In this document: positions 18,847 to 28,224 of the stretch, in pieces
Layout: every line of letters begins with the position of its first letter
How positions within the stretch are numbered: position 1 is the stretch's first letter
Source: Kovacikia minuta CCNUW1
Lineage (GTDB): Bacteria > Cyanobacteriota > Cyanobacteriia > Leptolyngbyales > Leptolyngbyaceae
Direction: 5' to 3'
DNA length: 64,000 nucleotides
Assembly: GCF_020091585.1 (NCBI RefSeq)
Contig: NZ_CP083582.1
Coordinates: 5,342,536 to 5,406,535, forward strand
Translations under genes and position numbers: made by a program
Notes under the pieces: model-generated
Told to the model about the DNA's origin: nothing
The model's input: the letters and a program-made list of their open reading frames with translations, nothing else
The model's database searches: none

Positions 18847-20046
18847 ATGGATTTACTGGAATATCAGGCGAAGTCACTCTTTCGTGAGATGGGCATCCCC
18901 GTGCTGCCCTCCCAACGAATCGATCGTCCCAAAGATTTGAAGGGATTGAATATTCCCTACCCTGTTGTCCTTAAGTCCCAGGTATACATTGGTGGACGGG
19001 GCAGGGTGGGTGGGGTTCGGTTTGTTGAGAACACAATTGATGCGGTTGCGGCTGCCCAAACCATTTTTAATCTGCCGATTATGGGCGAATACCCACAGGC
19101 GTTGCTGGCAGAGGCAAAATACGATGCCGATCGGGAATTTTACCTGGCAGTTATTCTCAACCGCTCCATTTGCCGTCCGCTTTTATTGGGATCACAACGG
19201 GGTGGAATTGACGTACAGGCGGCGATCGACCAGATGCAGCATGTCATTGTAGATCAGGAATTTTCTCCTTACTATGCCCGTCGGTTGGCGCTCAAAATGG
19301 GACTTGAAGGGGGATTGATCAGCTCGGTTAGTTCAATTCTGGAAAAGATGTATCAACTCTTTGTTCAGAAAGATCTGGATCTGGTTGAAATTAATCCTTT
19401 AGGCGTAAGCCCCAGTGGCGAAGTAATGGCGTTGGATGGAAAAGTGACCGTCAACGATGACGCATTGCCACGGCACAGTGATTTAGCCGCATTGCTGACC
19501 ACTTCCAACCGTAATCAAACGATTCTAACCGATAAACTTCCCGTCGCAATGGAACCTGACGGTCAGATTGGGATTTTGTGCAACGGCGCGGGCTTAACGA
19601 TGGCGACAATGGATTTAATTTGCCAGGCGGGAGGTAAGCCAGCCAGCTTTTTGAATATTGGGGGTGAAACCCAATGGAACTCGTCTCCGGGTGCGCTGAG
19701 GGAGCGGTTGGAGAAAGGGTTGGAGGTGATGGCACAAACGAAACAGGTAAGAGTATTGCTGGTCAATCTGGTCAGCAGTTTAATTCCCTGTGATGATATC
19801 GCCCAGGTCATTATCAACTTTTTGCAGCGCCGGGTGCGGGAACCACGGGGAGTCAGCGAAATCCGTCCTGACGCGCTGATTACCCACACCCTTCGGATTC
19901 CGCAGATGGTGGTTCGTCTGGTGGGTAGCGAGTGTGCTTTGGCAAGGGAACAACTGGCGAACAATCGTGTCTCCATAGTGGACAATTTGGATGAGGCGGT
20001 TGCTCAAACTGTCTCGCTGGCAAAATCGATCGCGAGAAATTCTTAA
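18847..20046 (+). CDS. sucC: Succinyl-CoA ligase beta subunit
   Basis: A 399-aa ATP-grasp subunit of ADP-forming succinyl-CoA synthetase in the TCA cycle. MDLLEYQAKSLFREMGIPVLP is the conserved N-terminus (start at 18847; the frame before it lacks homology). LKSQVYIGGRGRVGGVRF is the ATP-grasp loop, LVEINPLGVS the metal site, and GILCNGAGLTMATMDLI with FLNIGGE the CoA-ligase domain. The usual partner sucD is not next to it. The stop codon overlaps the start of the following small membrane gene (TAATG), so they are probably co-translated. Confidence 0.9.
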   Translation: MDLLEYQAKSLFREMGIPVLPSQRIDRPKDLKGLNIPYPVVLKSQVYIGGRGRVGGVRFVENTIDAVAAAQTIFNLPIMGEYPQALLAEAKYDADREFYLAVILNRSICRPLLLGSQRGGIDVQAAIDQMQHVIVDQEFSPYYARRLALKMGLEGGLISSVSSILEKMYQLFVQKDLDLVEINPLGVSPSGEVMALDGKVTVNDDALPRHSDLAALLTTSNRNQTILTDKLPVAMEPDGQIGILCNGAGLTMATMDLICQAGGKPASFLNIGGETQWNSSPGALRERLEKGLEVMAQTKQVRVLLVNLVSSLIPCDDIAQVIINFLQRRVREPRGVSEIRPDALITHTLRIPQMVVRLVGSECALAREQLANNRVSIVDNLDEAVAQTVSLAKSIARNS

Positions 20047-20468
20047 TGGAACTGAACAAGCAGCAACGCCAGATATTACTCCTGATGATTTTGGGCATCA
20101 ATCTTGTTTCTACAATCCTGCATTACACGGATAATTTCCTTTTCTTCAGTCAATACCCAGCCCCTACCTGGATGACCCCTGCTTCGGTTTATATTGCCTG
20201 GCTACTCCTGACACCCTTTGGGTTCATCGGTTATTTTCTATATAAAAGAGACGTTTTCCTTGCTGCCTACGTTTGTCTGGGCATCTACGCCTTAACGGGT
20301 GCTGCCAGTCCGGGACACTATCTTTTCCCTGCTGCCGAAAATTTTTCCCTGAAGATGCATCTGTTCATCTGGTTTGATGCGATCGCCGGACTGTTACTCC
20401 TAGGCTTTACTATTTGGTCAGGGTTGTTTCTTAGAGAATGGCAGCGGAGCGTATCCAGCTTCCGTTAG
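20046..20468 (+). CDS. Four-helix membrane protein
   Basis: A 140-aa hydrophobic protein with four predicted membrane segments (ILLLMILGINLVSTIL, VYIAWLLLTPFGFIGYF, FLAAYVCLGIYALTGA, AIAGLLLLGFTIWSGLFL). Conserved-looking HYTDN and SPGHYLF loops. I do not recognise a family with confidence. It overlaps the sucC stop by one base. Confidence 0.7.
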   Translation: MELNKQQRQILLLMILGINLVSTILHYTDNFLFFSQYPAPTWMTPASVYIAWLLLTPFGFIGYFLYKRDVFLAAYVCLGIYALTGAASPGHYLFPAAENFSLKMHLFIWFDAIAGLLLLGFTIWSGLFLREWQRSVSSFR

Positions 20469-20501
20469 CCCCTAACCCCTAGCCCCTAACCCCTAATCCC
20501 T

Positions 20502-21563
20502 ATGGCACCAGCAAACCACGTTTACCCTGTAATTTGGAACGATGATCGCGTCCTTTTAATTGACCAGAACCGCCTGCCCAATGAATATGCCGTCGTGGAT
20601 GTCCACCGCTATGAAGACATGGCGTGGGCGATAGAAACCATGATTGTTCGGGGTGCCCCAGCGATCGGGGTGGCGGCTGCCTATGGCGTATATCTGGGAG
20701 CGCGAGAAATTCAGGCCAGCGATCGAAGCAAATTTTTGAGCCAGTTAGAGGCCGTTGCCAAACGTCTACGGTCTACCCGTCCAACTGCGGTCAACCTGTT
20801 TTGGGCCATCGAGCGCATGCTGAAAACAGCGCATCAGACTCTGGGATCGGTGGATCACCTCAAAACAGTTCTGTTGGAAACGGCCAAGAAAATCAATGCA
20901 GAAGATTTGCAAACCTGCCAGCAAATTGGCGATTATGGGCTGGAAGCCTTACCCAGCAGCCCCAGTAAACTCTGTCTGCTGACCCACTGCAACGCGGGAG
21001 CGCTGGCAACCGCAGGTTATGGTACTGCGCTAGGTGTGGTGCGCTCGGCCTGGAAAGCTGGACGATTGGCACGGGTTTATGCCGATGAAACCCGTCCCCG
21101 CTTGCAGGGTGCCAGGCTCACTGCCTGGGAATGCGTTCAAGAGGGGATTCCGGTTACGGTGATTACCGACAGCATGGCAGCCCACTGTATGCAGCGGGGC
21201 ATGATCGATGCCGTGGTCGTTGGTGCCGATCGAATTGCGGCAAACGGCGACACCGCCAATAAGATTGGAACCTATAGTGTGGCACTGGTTGCCAGAGCAC
21301 ACAAGATTCCCTTTTTTGTGGCGGCACCCCTATCTACGATCGATTTTAAGATTTCAGACGGCAGCCAAATTCCGATCGAGGAACGGCATCCCAGTGAAAT
21401 CTACGCGATCGGTGAAACAACCCTCTGTCCCGTTGGTGCCGAATTTTATAATCCTGCCTTTGATGTCACTCCGGCTGACCTGATTACCGCCATCATCACA
21501 GAGTATGGTGCGGTTGCCCCCGCAGACTTGAGGGATCAGTTGGCGGCTAAACAAGTGGTATGA
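20502..21563 (+). CDS. mtnA: S-methyl-5-thioribose-1-phosphate isomerase
   Basis: A 353-aa aldose-ketose isomerase of the methionine salvage pathway converting methylthioribose-1-phosphate to methylthioribulose-1-phosphate. [13 protein letters not shown] is the N-terminal phosphate-binding region, [15 protein letters not shown] holds the catalytic cysteine, and [19 protein letters not shown] holds the catalytic aspartate. Length is standard. The preceding 33 bases consist of CCCCTAA-type heptamers. No other mtn gene is in the window. Confidence 0.94.
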   Translation: MAPANHVYPVIWNDDRVLLIDQNRLPNEYAVVDVHRYEDMAWAIETMIVRGAPAIGVAAAYGVYLGAREIQASDRSKFLSQLEAVAKRLRSTRPTAVNLFWAIERMLKTAHQTLGSVDHLKTVLLETAKKINAEDLQTCQQIGDYGLEALPSSPSKLCLLTHCNAGALATAGYGTALGVVRSAWKAGRLARVYADETRPRLQGARLTAWECVQEGIPVTVITDSMAAHCMQRGMIDAVVVGADRIAANGDTANKIGTYSVALVARAHKIPFFVAAPLSTIDFKISDGSQIPIEERHPSEIYAIGETTLCPVGAEFYNPAFDVTPADLITAIITEYGAVAPADLRDQLAAKQVV

Positions 21564-21570
21564 GGTCATT

Positions 21571-22213
21571 GTGGATTCATCGACTGCGCTCGAAAACCAA
21601 GCCAAATCCCAGGCAAAACCCAGACCATTCCAGGCGACGCCAGCAAAAGTTTTCCACTGGGTCAATGTCGTCAGCCTGTTTTTGATGCTGACCAGCGGAT
21701 TACAAATTTACAATGCGAACCCCGTTTTTGGTGGGCGCGAGGGTTGGCATTTCCCGTGGATTGGATTGCTCGGCGGCTGGTTGGCGGGTGGACGGCACTG
21801 GCACTTTGCTGCCATGTGGTTCTTTTCCCTCAATCTGCTCTGGTACGGGATTTATGTGCTGATTACGCCAACGTTGGAAACATCGCTATGTGGGTGAAAA
21901 TGACCTGAAAGCGTTACAGCTCAGCCGCAATCCAAAACGCCGCATCTATGCCTGGCACCGAATTGTTTACACCTGCATCATCCCAATCCTGCTGCTGGCA
22001 ATTTTTACTGGCATCGGCATGTACAAACCTGCTCAATTTGCCTGGATTGCAGAACTCTTTGGTGGCTGGTTTGCCCTCAGAACCATGCATTTTTTAACTG
22101 TCCCTACAGTGCTTGGATTTGCGATCGTCCATTCTCTACTTGCCCTGAATGCGGGGGGCGATCGCCTGGTTGAGTCGATGTTTTGGAAGCAAGGAGAAGG
22201 TGGTAGGGAATAG
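21571..22213 (+). pseudogene. Cytochrome b561-type subunit, frameshifted
   Basis: Two overlapping frames together make one di-haem cytochrome b of the Ni-Fe-hydrogenase/thiosulfate-reductase b-subunit type, about 210 aa with four membrane helices. Frame 1 (21571-21897) holds VFHWVN and RHWHFAAMW; frame 2 (to 22213) holds YAWHRIVYT and RTMHFLTVPT; these histidines are the likely haem ligands. Near 21868 (ACGCCAACGTTGG) the protein would read on as RRWKHRYVGEND if one base were absent. It is either a real one-base insertion or a sequencing error. The product would pass electrons for the molybdopterin enzyme encoded next. Confidence 0.82.
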
Positions 22214-22365
22214 GTGGTAGGTGGTAGGTGGTAGGTGTCAGGGAAAGAATAAAGGCTAAAAACTGTCTCCCCCCGCTCCCTTCCCTTCTCTATCTCCTCA
22301 ACTCGTCGCTTTTTGCGCCTCACTTTCAAAATAAACTTCAAAACTCAAAATCTTACTTGTTTCCC

Positions 22366-23088
22366 ATGAAATCAACCAACAATGCTCCTGACCAACTTCA
22401 TCGGCGCAGTTTTCTAAGGATTGCTGGAATGACGGGTGCAGGTTGGATTATGGGCACTTCTGCCTTAACCTTGCTAGAAGGTGGCGTGGGCAAGCTGTTC
22501 ATGCCGTTGAACGATCGCCTGGACGCCCTGCTGCTGAATCCTCAAAAGCCTGTGCCGGAGTTTCCAACAAGTACGATTGAGCCAGAGGCACTGATCACTA
22601 ATACCTTTCGGTTCACTCCCATGATTGACCTCAACACCTTTCGTCTGTCCGTCGATGGAGAAGTCAAAAATCCACTCAATTTAGATTTAGCTAGAATTCA
22701 ACAATTGCCATTAACCTCGATGGTGATTCGGCATGTCTGCGTGGAAGGATGGGCAGCGATCGTCCAGTGGGGAGGGGTGCGCCTGAGTGAAATCGTAAAA
22801 CTGGCACAGCCGAAACCAGGCGTGCGTTATGTCTACTTCCAATCCGCAGATGGCTACTACGAAAGTTGGGATCTGGCATCAGCACTCCATCCCCAAACGC
22901 TGCTGGCCTATCAAAAAAATGGTGCCCCCTTGCCCGTTGAAAATGGTGCCCCCCTGCGTCTCGCTGCCCCGATCAAATTGGGCTACAAGCAAAGCAAATG
23001 GGTTACCCGCGTCACTCTGACCAGTCAATTACTGCCTCAAAAAGGCTATTGGGAGGATCAGGGATATGAGTGGTTTGCAGGGCTGTAA
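22366..23088 (+). CDS. Tat-exported molybdopterin-dependent oxidoreductase
   Basis: A 240-aa sulfite-oxidase-fold protein. A twin-arginine signal (RRSFLRIAGMTGAGW, Arg13-Arg14) predicts folded export to the periplasm or lumen. RHVCVEGWAAIVQWGG contains Cys125, the likely molybdenum ligand; YYESWDL and PLRLAAPIKLGYKQSKWV are family regions, as in MsrP/YedY. The start is the ATG at 22366, where family similarity begins. The upstream cytochrome b is the expected membrane partner, so loss of that gene by frameshift would leave this enzyme without its electron route. Confidence 0.87.
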   Translation: MKSTNNAPDQLHRRSFLRIAGMTGAGWIMGTSALTLLEGGVGKLFMPLNDRLDALLLNPQKPVPEFPTSTIEPEALITNTFRFTPMIDLNTFRLSVDGEVKNPLNLDLARIQQLPLTSMVIRHVCVEGWAAIVQWGGVRLSEIVKLAQPKPGVRYVYFQSADGYYESWDLASALHPQTLLAYQKNGAPLPVENGAPLRLAAPIKLGYKQSKWVTRVTLTSQLLPQKGYWEDQGYEWFAGL

Positions 23089-23271
23089 GAATTCTAGATT
23101 ATGGGTTTTGAATTTTGAGTTGGGTAATAGGGTTGATAACGATGATTGAACGAGTTGTACTTTACTGGGGTGAAAACTGCGATCGCGAATCCTGTGCGAT
23201 CAAATAGGGCTAACAAAGATATCCTGGGATATAGAATTTGACCCACAGCAATCGGTGTTGAACGGGAAATT

Positions 23272-24150
23272 ATGGTTGGTTCAGTTGAACGAATAGAACG
23301 GGATTTGGCTGTCATGGATGAGGCGATCGCAGCACTCGCCCAGGAGTTTCATGCAGCCTATTCTAACTACCTGAATGGATTAGGGCAGGCAGTTCGCCAG
23401 CAACTCGTTCTGGCTAGTTTTCATGTTTGCACCCAGGGATATCCGGAGCAGTTTTTGAACCTCTCCTACAACCAGCGTCAGCAGTTGCAAAAAATGCTCC
23501 GTACCCTGGCCCACCAAACCCAGGAAGAGTTGTTGGCACAACTACACATACCTGTCGTCACCGAATCACCGGAAGCGGTTGACTTATTTGACGAGATCAA
23601 CGAATTAGAAGCGGGAGAAGCGATTGCATCCCTGGCTACCTTTGAAACCTCACCGCTCAAATCAGAGAAAAACCCTCAACGTCTAACCCCGATTCACCTG
23701 GCACAATGGCAGCAAGACCTGGAACGGGCGATCGCCCAGGAACTCCAAACGGCTTCCCATGCCGCCAATCGCCTGCTTCAGCAGGCGGGAGTGTTGCCTA
23801 GAAAGTTACCAGAACCGTTGCTAGAAGCAGCATCCAGAGCAGATGCTGCCGATATAGGAGGAAGTACTCCCAATTTGATGAATCTGCTCGTCGAAGCTGC
23901 TGGCGAAACCCCAACGGAGAAAGACCGCTCGGATGAGTCAAGAAAGCAGTCGATAATGCACATCGTTGCAATTAATTTGCGTCTTCCAGAAATTGAATTT
24001 GCCAACGCCAGCCTGACCGCTGCCCGATCGCAGATTCGCACACTTTTGTCTCGACTCAAAACCCTCGGACGCGACTACCAAAAAAAACAACGAGAACGAG
24101 CGATCGCGGAAGCCCAGGATGCATGGCGCGCAAGCTGGACAGAAGACTGA
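23272..24150 (+). CDS. Conserved hypothetical helical protein
   Basis: A 292-aa, mainly alpha-helical soluble protein. Residues 1-95 (VERIERDLAVMDEAIAALA ... SYNQRQQLQKMLR) and the basic C-terminal coiled coil (AARSQIRTLLSRLKTLGRDY) resemble a conserved cyanobacterial protein of unknown function. No signal peptide or membrane segment. The next small gene starts 9 bases after its stop and is likely co-transcribed. Confidence 0.72.
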   Translation: MVGSVERIERDLAVMDEAIAALAQEFHAAYSNYLNGLGQAVRQQLVLASFHVCTQGYPEQFLNLSYNQRQQLQKMLRTLAHQTQEELLAQLHIPVVTESPEAVDLFDEINELEAGEAIASLATFETSPLKSEKNPQRLTPIHLAQWQQDLERAIAQELQTASHAANRLLQQAGVLPRKLPEPLLEAASRADAADIGGSTPNLMNLLVEAAGETPTEKDRSDESRKQSIMHIVAINLRLPEIEFANASLTAARSQIRTLLSRLKTLGRDYQKKQRERAIAEAQDAWRASWTED

Positions 24151-24159
24151 GGGGTAGAT

Positions 24160-24324
24160 ATGATGAATAAAAATCCCCGGTTGAGCGATATGGTAACTGT
24201 TTACCTAAAAGACGGAAGAATTGCAGAGGTTAGTCAAGAAGACCTGGAAATTTACTTGCAAGAGAACCGAGATTCCCTTGCACCTCGTCAAAGAAAAGTA
24301 CGTAGACCACGATCAACGTGTTAA
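24160..24324 (+). CDS. 54-residue hypothetical protein
   Basis: A short frame with two tandem ATG codons (24160, 24163), starting 9 bases after the upstream gene and preceded by GGGGTAG. It encodes MMNKNPRLSDMVTVYLKDGR followed by an acidic helix and a strongly basic tail (RQRKVRRPR). Composition looks coding and the placement suggests an operon with the 292-aa protein. No family recognised. Confidence 0.55.
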   Translation: MMNKNPRLSDMVTVYLKDGRIAEVSQEDLEIYLQENRDSLAPRQRKVRRPRSTC

Positions 24325-24417
24325 TGAATTAAGCTGAAATCTAGCAGCCTGTCGGAGTAAATTGGTGAGCAACGGATGAAAGCGGATGAAACGGATAAAA
24401 ACGGATAAGAATCAGAC

Positions 24418-24536
24418 TTTGCGACTGAAGGCTCTTCCTGAAGAGCATCTAAAAACTCAGCCAATTGTTGCAATTGCTCCGGTGATAATCAATTGATCTG
24501 TTGGTGAATTTCCTGAAGTGTTTGTGGGCTTGTCAT
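24418..24536 (-). pseudogene. Remnant of a small antitoxin-like gene
   Basis: Read on the minus strand from the ATG at 24536: MTSPQTLQEIHQQIN, then an in-frame TGA, then LSPEQLQQLAEFLDALQEE. This pattern resembles small cyanobacterial antitoxin N-termini (a short amphipathic helix with EQLQQLAEFLD). The stop codon and absence of a toxin partner indicate a remnant. Identification is tentative. Confidence 0.4.
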
Positions 24537-24611
24537 GACAGGTTATCAAGTGCTATCGAGAGTATTTTAGCAATTGGTTGTCGTAGAGGCAGCAGCGATA
24601 ACAACTACCCT

Positions 24612-24645
24612 AAATCCCCGATTTCTCCTAAGAAGTCGGGGATTT
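24612..24645. terminator. Hairpin in intergenic region before agrE
   Basis: AAATCCCCGA pairs with TCGGGGATTT over a 14-nt loop. Possible bidirectional terminator or repeat; no T-run follows. Confidence 0.45.
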
Positions 24646-24797
24646 CAGTCCGGGGATACAATGGATACATCAAGATTTCATAACTTGTGGCGATCGGGGA
24701 ATCGGTGAGGGGTAAGTCTTTGTAATACAATAGACGATTGTCTTTTTGGCTGTATTTTGCTTTGTTGCTTTAGCGTCATTCTTACTGGGGTTCACCT

Positions 24798-26906
24798 ATG
24801 ACTTCCTCAATTCGCTTTCTCATGTGTTCGCCAGACCACTACGATGTGGACTATGTGATCAATCCCTGGATGGAAGGGAACGTTCACAAGTCATCGCGCG
24901 ATCGTGCTGTTGAGCAGTGGGAGCAGCTTTTCCATATCATCAAAGAACACGCGATTGTGGATCTGGTGCAGCCCCAAAAGGGAGTGCCCGACATGGTGTT
25001 TACCGCCAATGCAGGCTTGGTGTTGGGTAAAGATGTGGTTCTCAGTCGCTTCTTCCACAAAGAGCGCCAGGGCGAGGAACCCTTCTTTAAGCAGTGGTTT
25101 GCCGAACAGGGCTATACGGTACATGAGCTACCCAAAGATTTGCCATTTGAAGGGGCAGGCGATGCCCTCCTCGATCGCGAAGGGCGTTGGTTGTGGGCAG
25201 GGTATGGCTTCCGGTCCGAACTGGATTCCCATCCCCAAATCGCCAAGTGGTTAGACATTGAAGTGCTGTCGCTGCGGTTGATGGATGAGCGGTTTTACCA
25301 TCTGGATACGTGCTTCTGCCCGCTAACGAATGGCTATTTGCTCTATTACCCTGGTGCTTTTGACGCCTATTCCAATCGCTTGATTGAATTACGGGTGCCA
25401 GAAGCAAAACGAATTGCGATCCCTGAAGAGGATGCCGTTAACTTCGCCTGCAATGCGGTCAACATTGAACAAACAATAATCCTGAACAAAGCCAGTGATG
25501 CTCTGAAGCAACGCCTGAAAGCGATCGGATTCCAGGTGATTGAAACGCCGCTGACTGAGTTTTTGAAAGCAGGGGGAGCCGCCAAGTGCCTCACCCTTAG
25601 AGTGACAGAACCGATTCGGGTTGAAGTCCACGCCAGTGCAGCAGTGGAGAGCCGGGTTATTCGCATGGAAGGGCATCTGCTGGATGCAGGCTTGATTAAC
25701 CAGGCACTTGATCTGATTGTGGAAGGTGGCGGCAGTTTCCAGGTGCTTAATTTCAACCTGGGAGAACAGCGCCAGAGTACCTCGTCCGCAGAGGTAAAAG
25801 TAACCGCTCCCTCCCATGAGGTGATGGAAACCCTGATGACCCAGTTAATCGACCTGGGTGCAGTCCCACCACCCCAGGAACTCTGTGACAGCAATCTGGA
25901 GACGGTGACTCAAACAGGGGTTGCGCCCGATGATTTCTATGTCACGACCATCTATCCAACCGAAGTGCGGGTGCGGTGCGAATGGGTGAAGGTGCAGAAT
26001 CAGCGGATGGATGGGGCGATCGTGGTTGATGAGGAAAATTTGACCGCCCGTTGTAAAATTCTGCGCGATTTGCAGGTCGGCGATCGGATTATTGTCGGCG
26101 TCGATGGGATTCGTACCATCCGCAAAACCGAATCCCGTGAACAGCGGAATACCCAGGAGTTCAGTTTTATGGGTGCGGGGGTATCCAGCGAACGGCGGGT
26201 GGAGTTGGTGGTGGAGCAAATTGCCTGGGAACTTCGCCAGATTCGAGACCAGGGGGGTAAGGTGGTCGTTACTGCGGGACCTGTTGTGATTCACACAGGC
26301 GGCGGTGAACATCTGGCAAAATTGATCCGCGAAGGTTACGTACAGGCTTTGTTGGGTGGAAATGCGATCGCCGTCCATGACATTGAACAGTCTATGATGG
26401 GCACCTCCCTGGGGGTGGACATGAAGCGGGGCGTCTCAGTTCGGGGTGGGCACCGCCACCATTTGAAGGTCATTAATGCCATTCGGCGCTGTGGAAGTAT
26501 TGCCCAAGCCGTGGAGCAGGGCGTTCTAACCAGTGGCATTTTCTATGAATGCGTTCACCACAACGTTCCCTTCTCCCTGGCAGGCTCGATTCGGGACGAC
26601 GGCCCCCTGCCCGATACCCATATGGATCTGATCAAAGCCCAGGAAGACTATGCCCGTTTGATTGAAGGGGCTGATTTGATTCTGATGCTGTCTTCCATGC
26701 TGCATTCGATCGGTGTGGGAAATATGACTCCCGCAGGCGTCAAGATGGTTTGCGTCGATATTAACCCAGCCGTGGTAACAAAATTGAGCGATCGTGGTTC
26801 TGTCGAGTCCGTTGGTGTCGTTACAGATGTGGGGTTATTCCTCAGCCTGTTGGTACAGCAACTTACCAAGTTAACCAGTCAATATCGCGTCATCCAACCC
26901 GTCTAA
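24798..26906 (+). CDS. agrE: Bifunctional arginine dihydrolase / ornithine cyclodeaminase
   Basis: A 702-aa protein matching AgrE/ArgZ of cyanobacteria. The N-terminal half (about 1-285) is a guanidine-group-modifying domain that turns arginine into ornithine with release of two ammonia; the catalytic Cys264 lies in GGAAKCLTLRV and His168 in FYHLDTCF. The C-terminal half (about 290-702) is the LOR/SDH-type domain with an NAD-binding ornithine cyclodeaminase function producing proline (GGNAIAVHDIEQSMMG, RGGHRHHLKVINAIRRC). It is central to nitrogen release from arginine or cyanophycin. Monocistronic in this window. Confidence 0.93.
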   Translation: MTSSIRFLMCSPDHYDVDYVINPWMEGNVHKSSRDRAVEQWEQLFHIIKEHAIVDLVQPQKGVPDMVFTANAGLVLGKDVVLSRFFHKERQGEEPFFKQWFAEQGYTVHELPKDLPFEGAGDALLDREGRWLWAGYGFRSELDSHPQIAKWLDIEVLSLRLMDERFYHLDTCFCPLTNGYLLYYPGAFDAYSNRLIELRVPEAKRIAIPEEDAVNFACNAVNIEQTIILNKASDALKQRLKAIGFQVIETPLTEFLKAGGAAKCLTLRVTEPIRVEVHASAAVESRVIRMEGHLLDAGLINQALDLIVEGGGSFQVLNFNLGEQRQSTSSAEVKVTAPSHEVMETLMTQLIDLGAVPPPQELCDSNLETVTQTGVAPDDFYVTTIYPTEVRVRCEWVKVQNQRMDGAIVVDEENLTARCKILRDLQVGDRIIVGVDGIRTIRKTESREQRNTQEFSFMGAGVSSERRVELVVEQIAWELRQIRDQGGKVVVTAGPVVIHTGGGEHLAKLIREGYVQALLGGNAIAVHDIEQSMMGTSLGVDMKRGVSVRGGHRHHLKVINAIRRCGSIAQAVEQGVLTSGIFYECVHHNVPFSLAGSIRDDGPLPDTHMDLIKAQEDYARLIEGADLILMLSSMLHSIGVGNMTPAGVKMVCVDINPAVVTKLSDRGSVESVGVVTDVGLFLSLLVQQLTKLTSQYRVIQPV

Positions 26907-27275
26907 CTGGACTTTAGATGATGAACACGGAACAATAACCGCATATGACACCAGGGCAAAAGGCAGAGGGTAAATATGAGTAAAAAAAACTCATTCCTTC
27001 TGCTTTCTGCCTTAAAGTAAATCAATGCTGTAATTCCCTCAACTGGCAGCACAGTTCCAACGAGTTGTGAGCAAAGATTAATCATTCAGCTATCAACTTT
27101 TACCTATCAACCTGGCAACAAAAGATAGGACAACACATAGGGTGCTGTCAGCGTCAGCGTAACGCACCGAAACTAGGGCTAGGGCAAAACCGTGCGTTAC
27201 AGCGTTGCCTAATGCACGCTGCGCAATCCGGTTGTCATACTCAATTAAATCGTCTTCGTGGCCCATCAACATCTG

Positions 27276-27337
27276 GTAAGAGCGTTTGGCCAAACGCCCC
27301 TACCCGATCGGTCGCGTTTTCAATTCAAATTGGTATC
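27276..27337. repeat. 62-bp dispersed repeat, copy 2 (inverted)
   Basis: Reverse complement of 15467-15528 with only a few differences: the GCGTTTGGCCAAACGC palindrome and the CAATTCAAATTGGTATC end are conserved. Confidence 0.85.
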
Positions 27338-27394
27338 ACTACCAAATCTATATGAACAAAGACTGCCGGGTGAATATCAACCCTTTGCTAGCTG

Positions 27395-27500
27395 CTAGAG
27401 CATCGGTACAGTATTTCGAGAAACCAGGTTTCTGGTGAGGATATTCAACGAAACTTGAGCATCTCACAGAAGAAACCTGGTTTCTGTATCGGCGTTTTAG
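27395..27500. mobile_element. 106-bp MITE-like repeat, copy A
   Basis: Starts CTAGAGCATCGGTACAG and ends in the imperfect complement CTGTATCGGCGTTTTAG, with inner palindromes GAAACCAGGTTTC and GAAACCTGGTTTC. Copy B at 38743-38848 has exactly the same length and differs at few positions, mostly compensatory within the stems. Confidence 0.88.
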
Positions 27501-28092
27501 TGGCTGGTAACAAAACATTTTTGACAATTCAAGTCAGGACACGATCGGCATCGCCATAAAAGTTAGAACCGCTTATTGGCTAAAACCCCTGACCACAGGC
27601 AATTTCTTCCTCGGCATCAATCAACGACAACCGATGGAAAATTAAGTTATTTAACCAAATTTGTTTTTATTTAAACAATACATTTCCTTATTTGTGCGGC
27701 GATAAACTTCTATTAAAGGCTGTATGCCGCAAACTAATCGAGTGTTATTGTTAAAACAGGACACAGAGAGCACTTAATCCTCTCTACAAAGGCTAGCTTT
27801 CGGGATTGTGTCCCCTTCCCAAAGCTCCCTACAGAAGCCGGTTAGTTTGTCAGTGAGTTAGTTGTCTGCCTAGTTGTGTTTTGTTGCTTTTGCGTAACCT
27901 TATGTAACGCATTTTAAGCTGGTTTTTACCAGCTGGCATTTGTGAACTCTCTAGTAAACTCTCTCCAAAATAAGGAGGAATACTCTCTTCGTCAATGGCA
28001 GATGTAGGGTCGGTTTAGTTAACCATTAGTTAGTTTTAGTTTGCGCTCGATCAACTTTTTATTGTTTTGTTTCTTTATTCCACTAACTTTCT

Positions 28093-28116
28093 AACCTGGT
28101 AGCCTTCTACCAGGTT
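28093..28116 (+). terminator. Terminator-like hairpin with T-rich tail
   Basis: AACCTGGTAG-CCTT-CTACCAGGTT, a 10-bp stem with tetraloop followed by TTGGTTTTTATT. No gene ends upstream on the plus strand, so it may terminate a small untranslated RNA from the 27.6-28.1 kb region. Confidence 0.55.
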
Positions 28117-28224
28117 TTGGTTTTTATTGACCTAAACTAACTATCATTACTTTTTTATTTATTTCAGAATTCCTCCATCATTCATTCGATAAGCTAAGGG
28201 TAGAACTCATAAGAGGCAAATCAA

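Larger units (their letters stand above)
26907..28224. other. 1.3-kb intergenic region rich in repeats
   Basis: No protein gene supported. It contains an inverted repeat GTAACGCAC/GTGCGTTAC at 27159-27200, the 62-bp dispersed repeat (27276-27337), a MITE copy (27395-27500) and a T-rich stretch with a terminator-like hairpin at 28093. The 66-codon minus-strand frame at 27093-27293 merely covers repeats. The last 500 bases could hold the promoter or a small RNA upstream of the membrane gene at 28225. Confidence 0.55.

Noticed and set aside
27093-27293. 66-codon minus-strand open frame
   Set aside because: It runs through known intergenic repeats (GTAACGCAC palindrome and the 62-bp repeat) and has no protein-like features.
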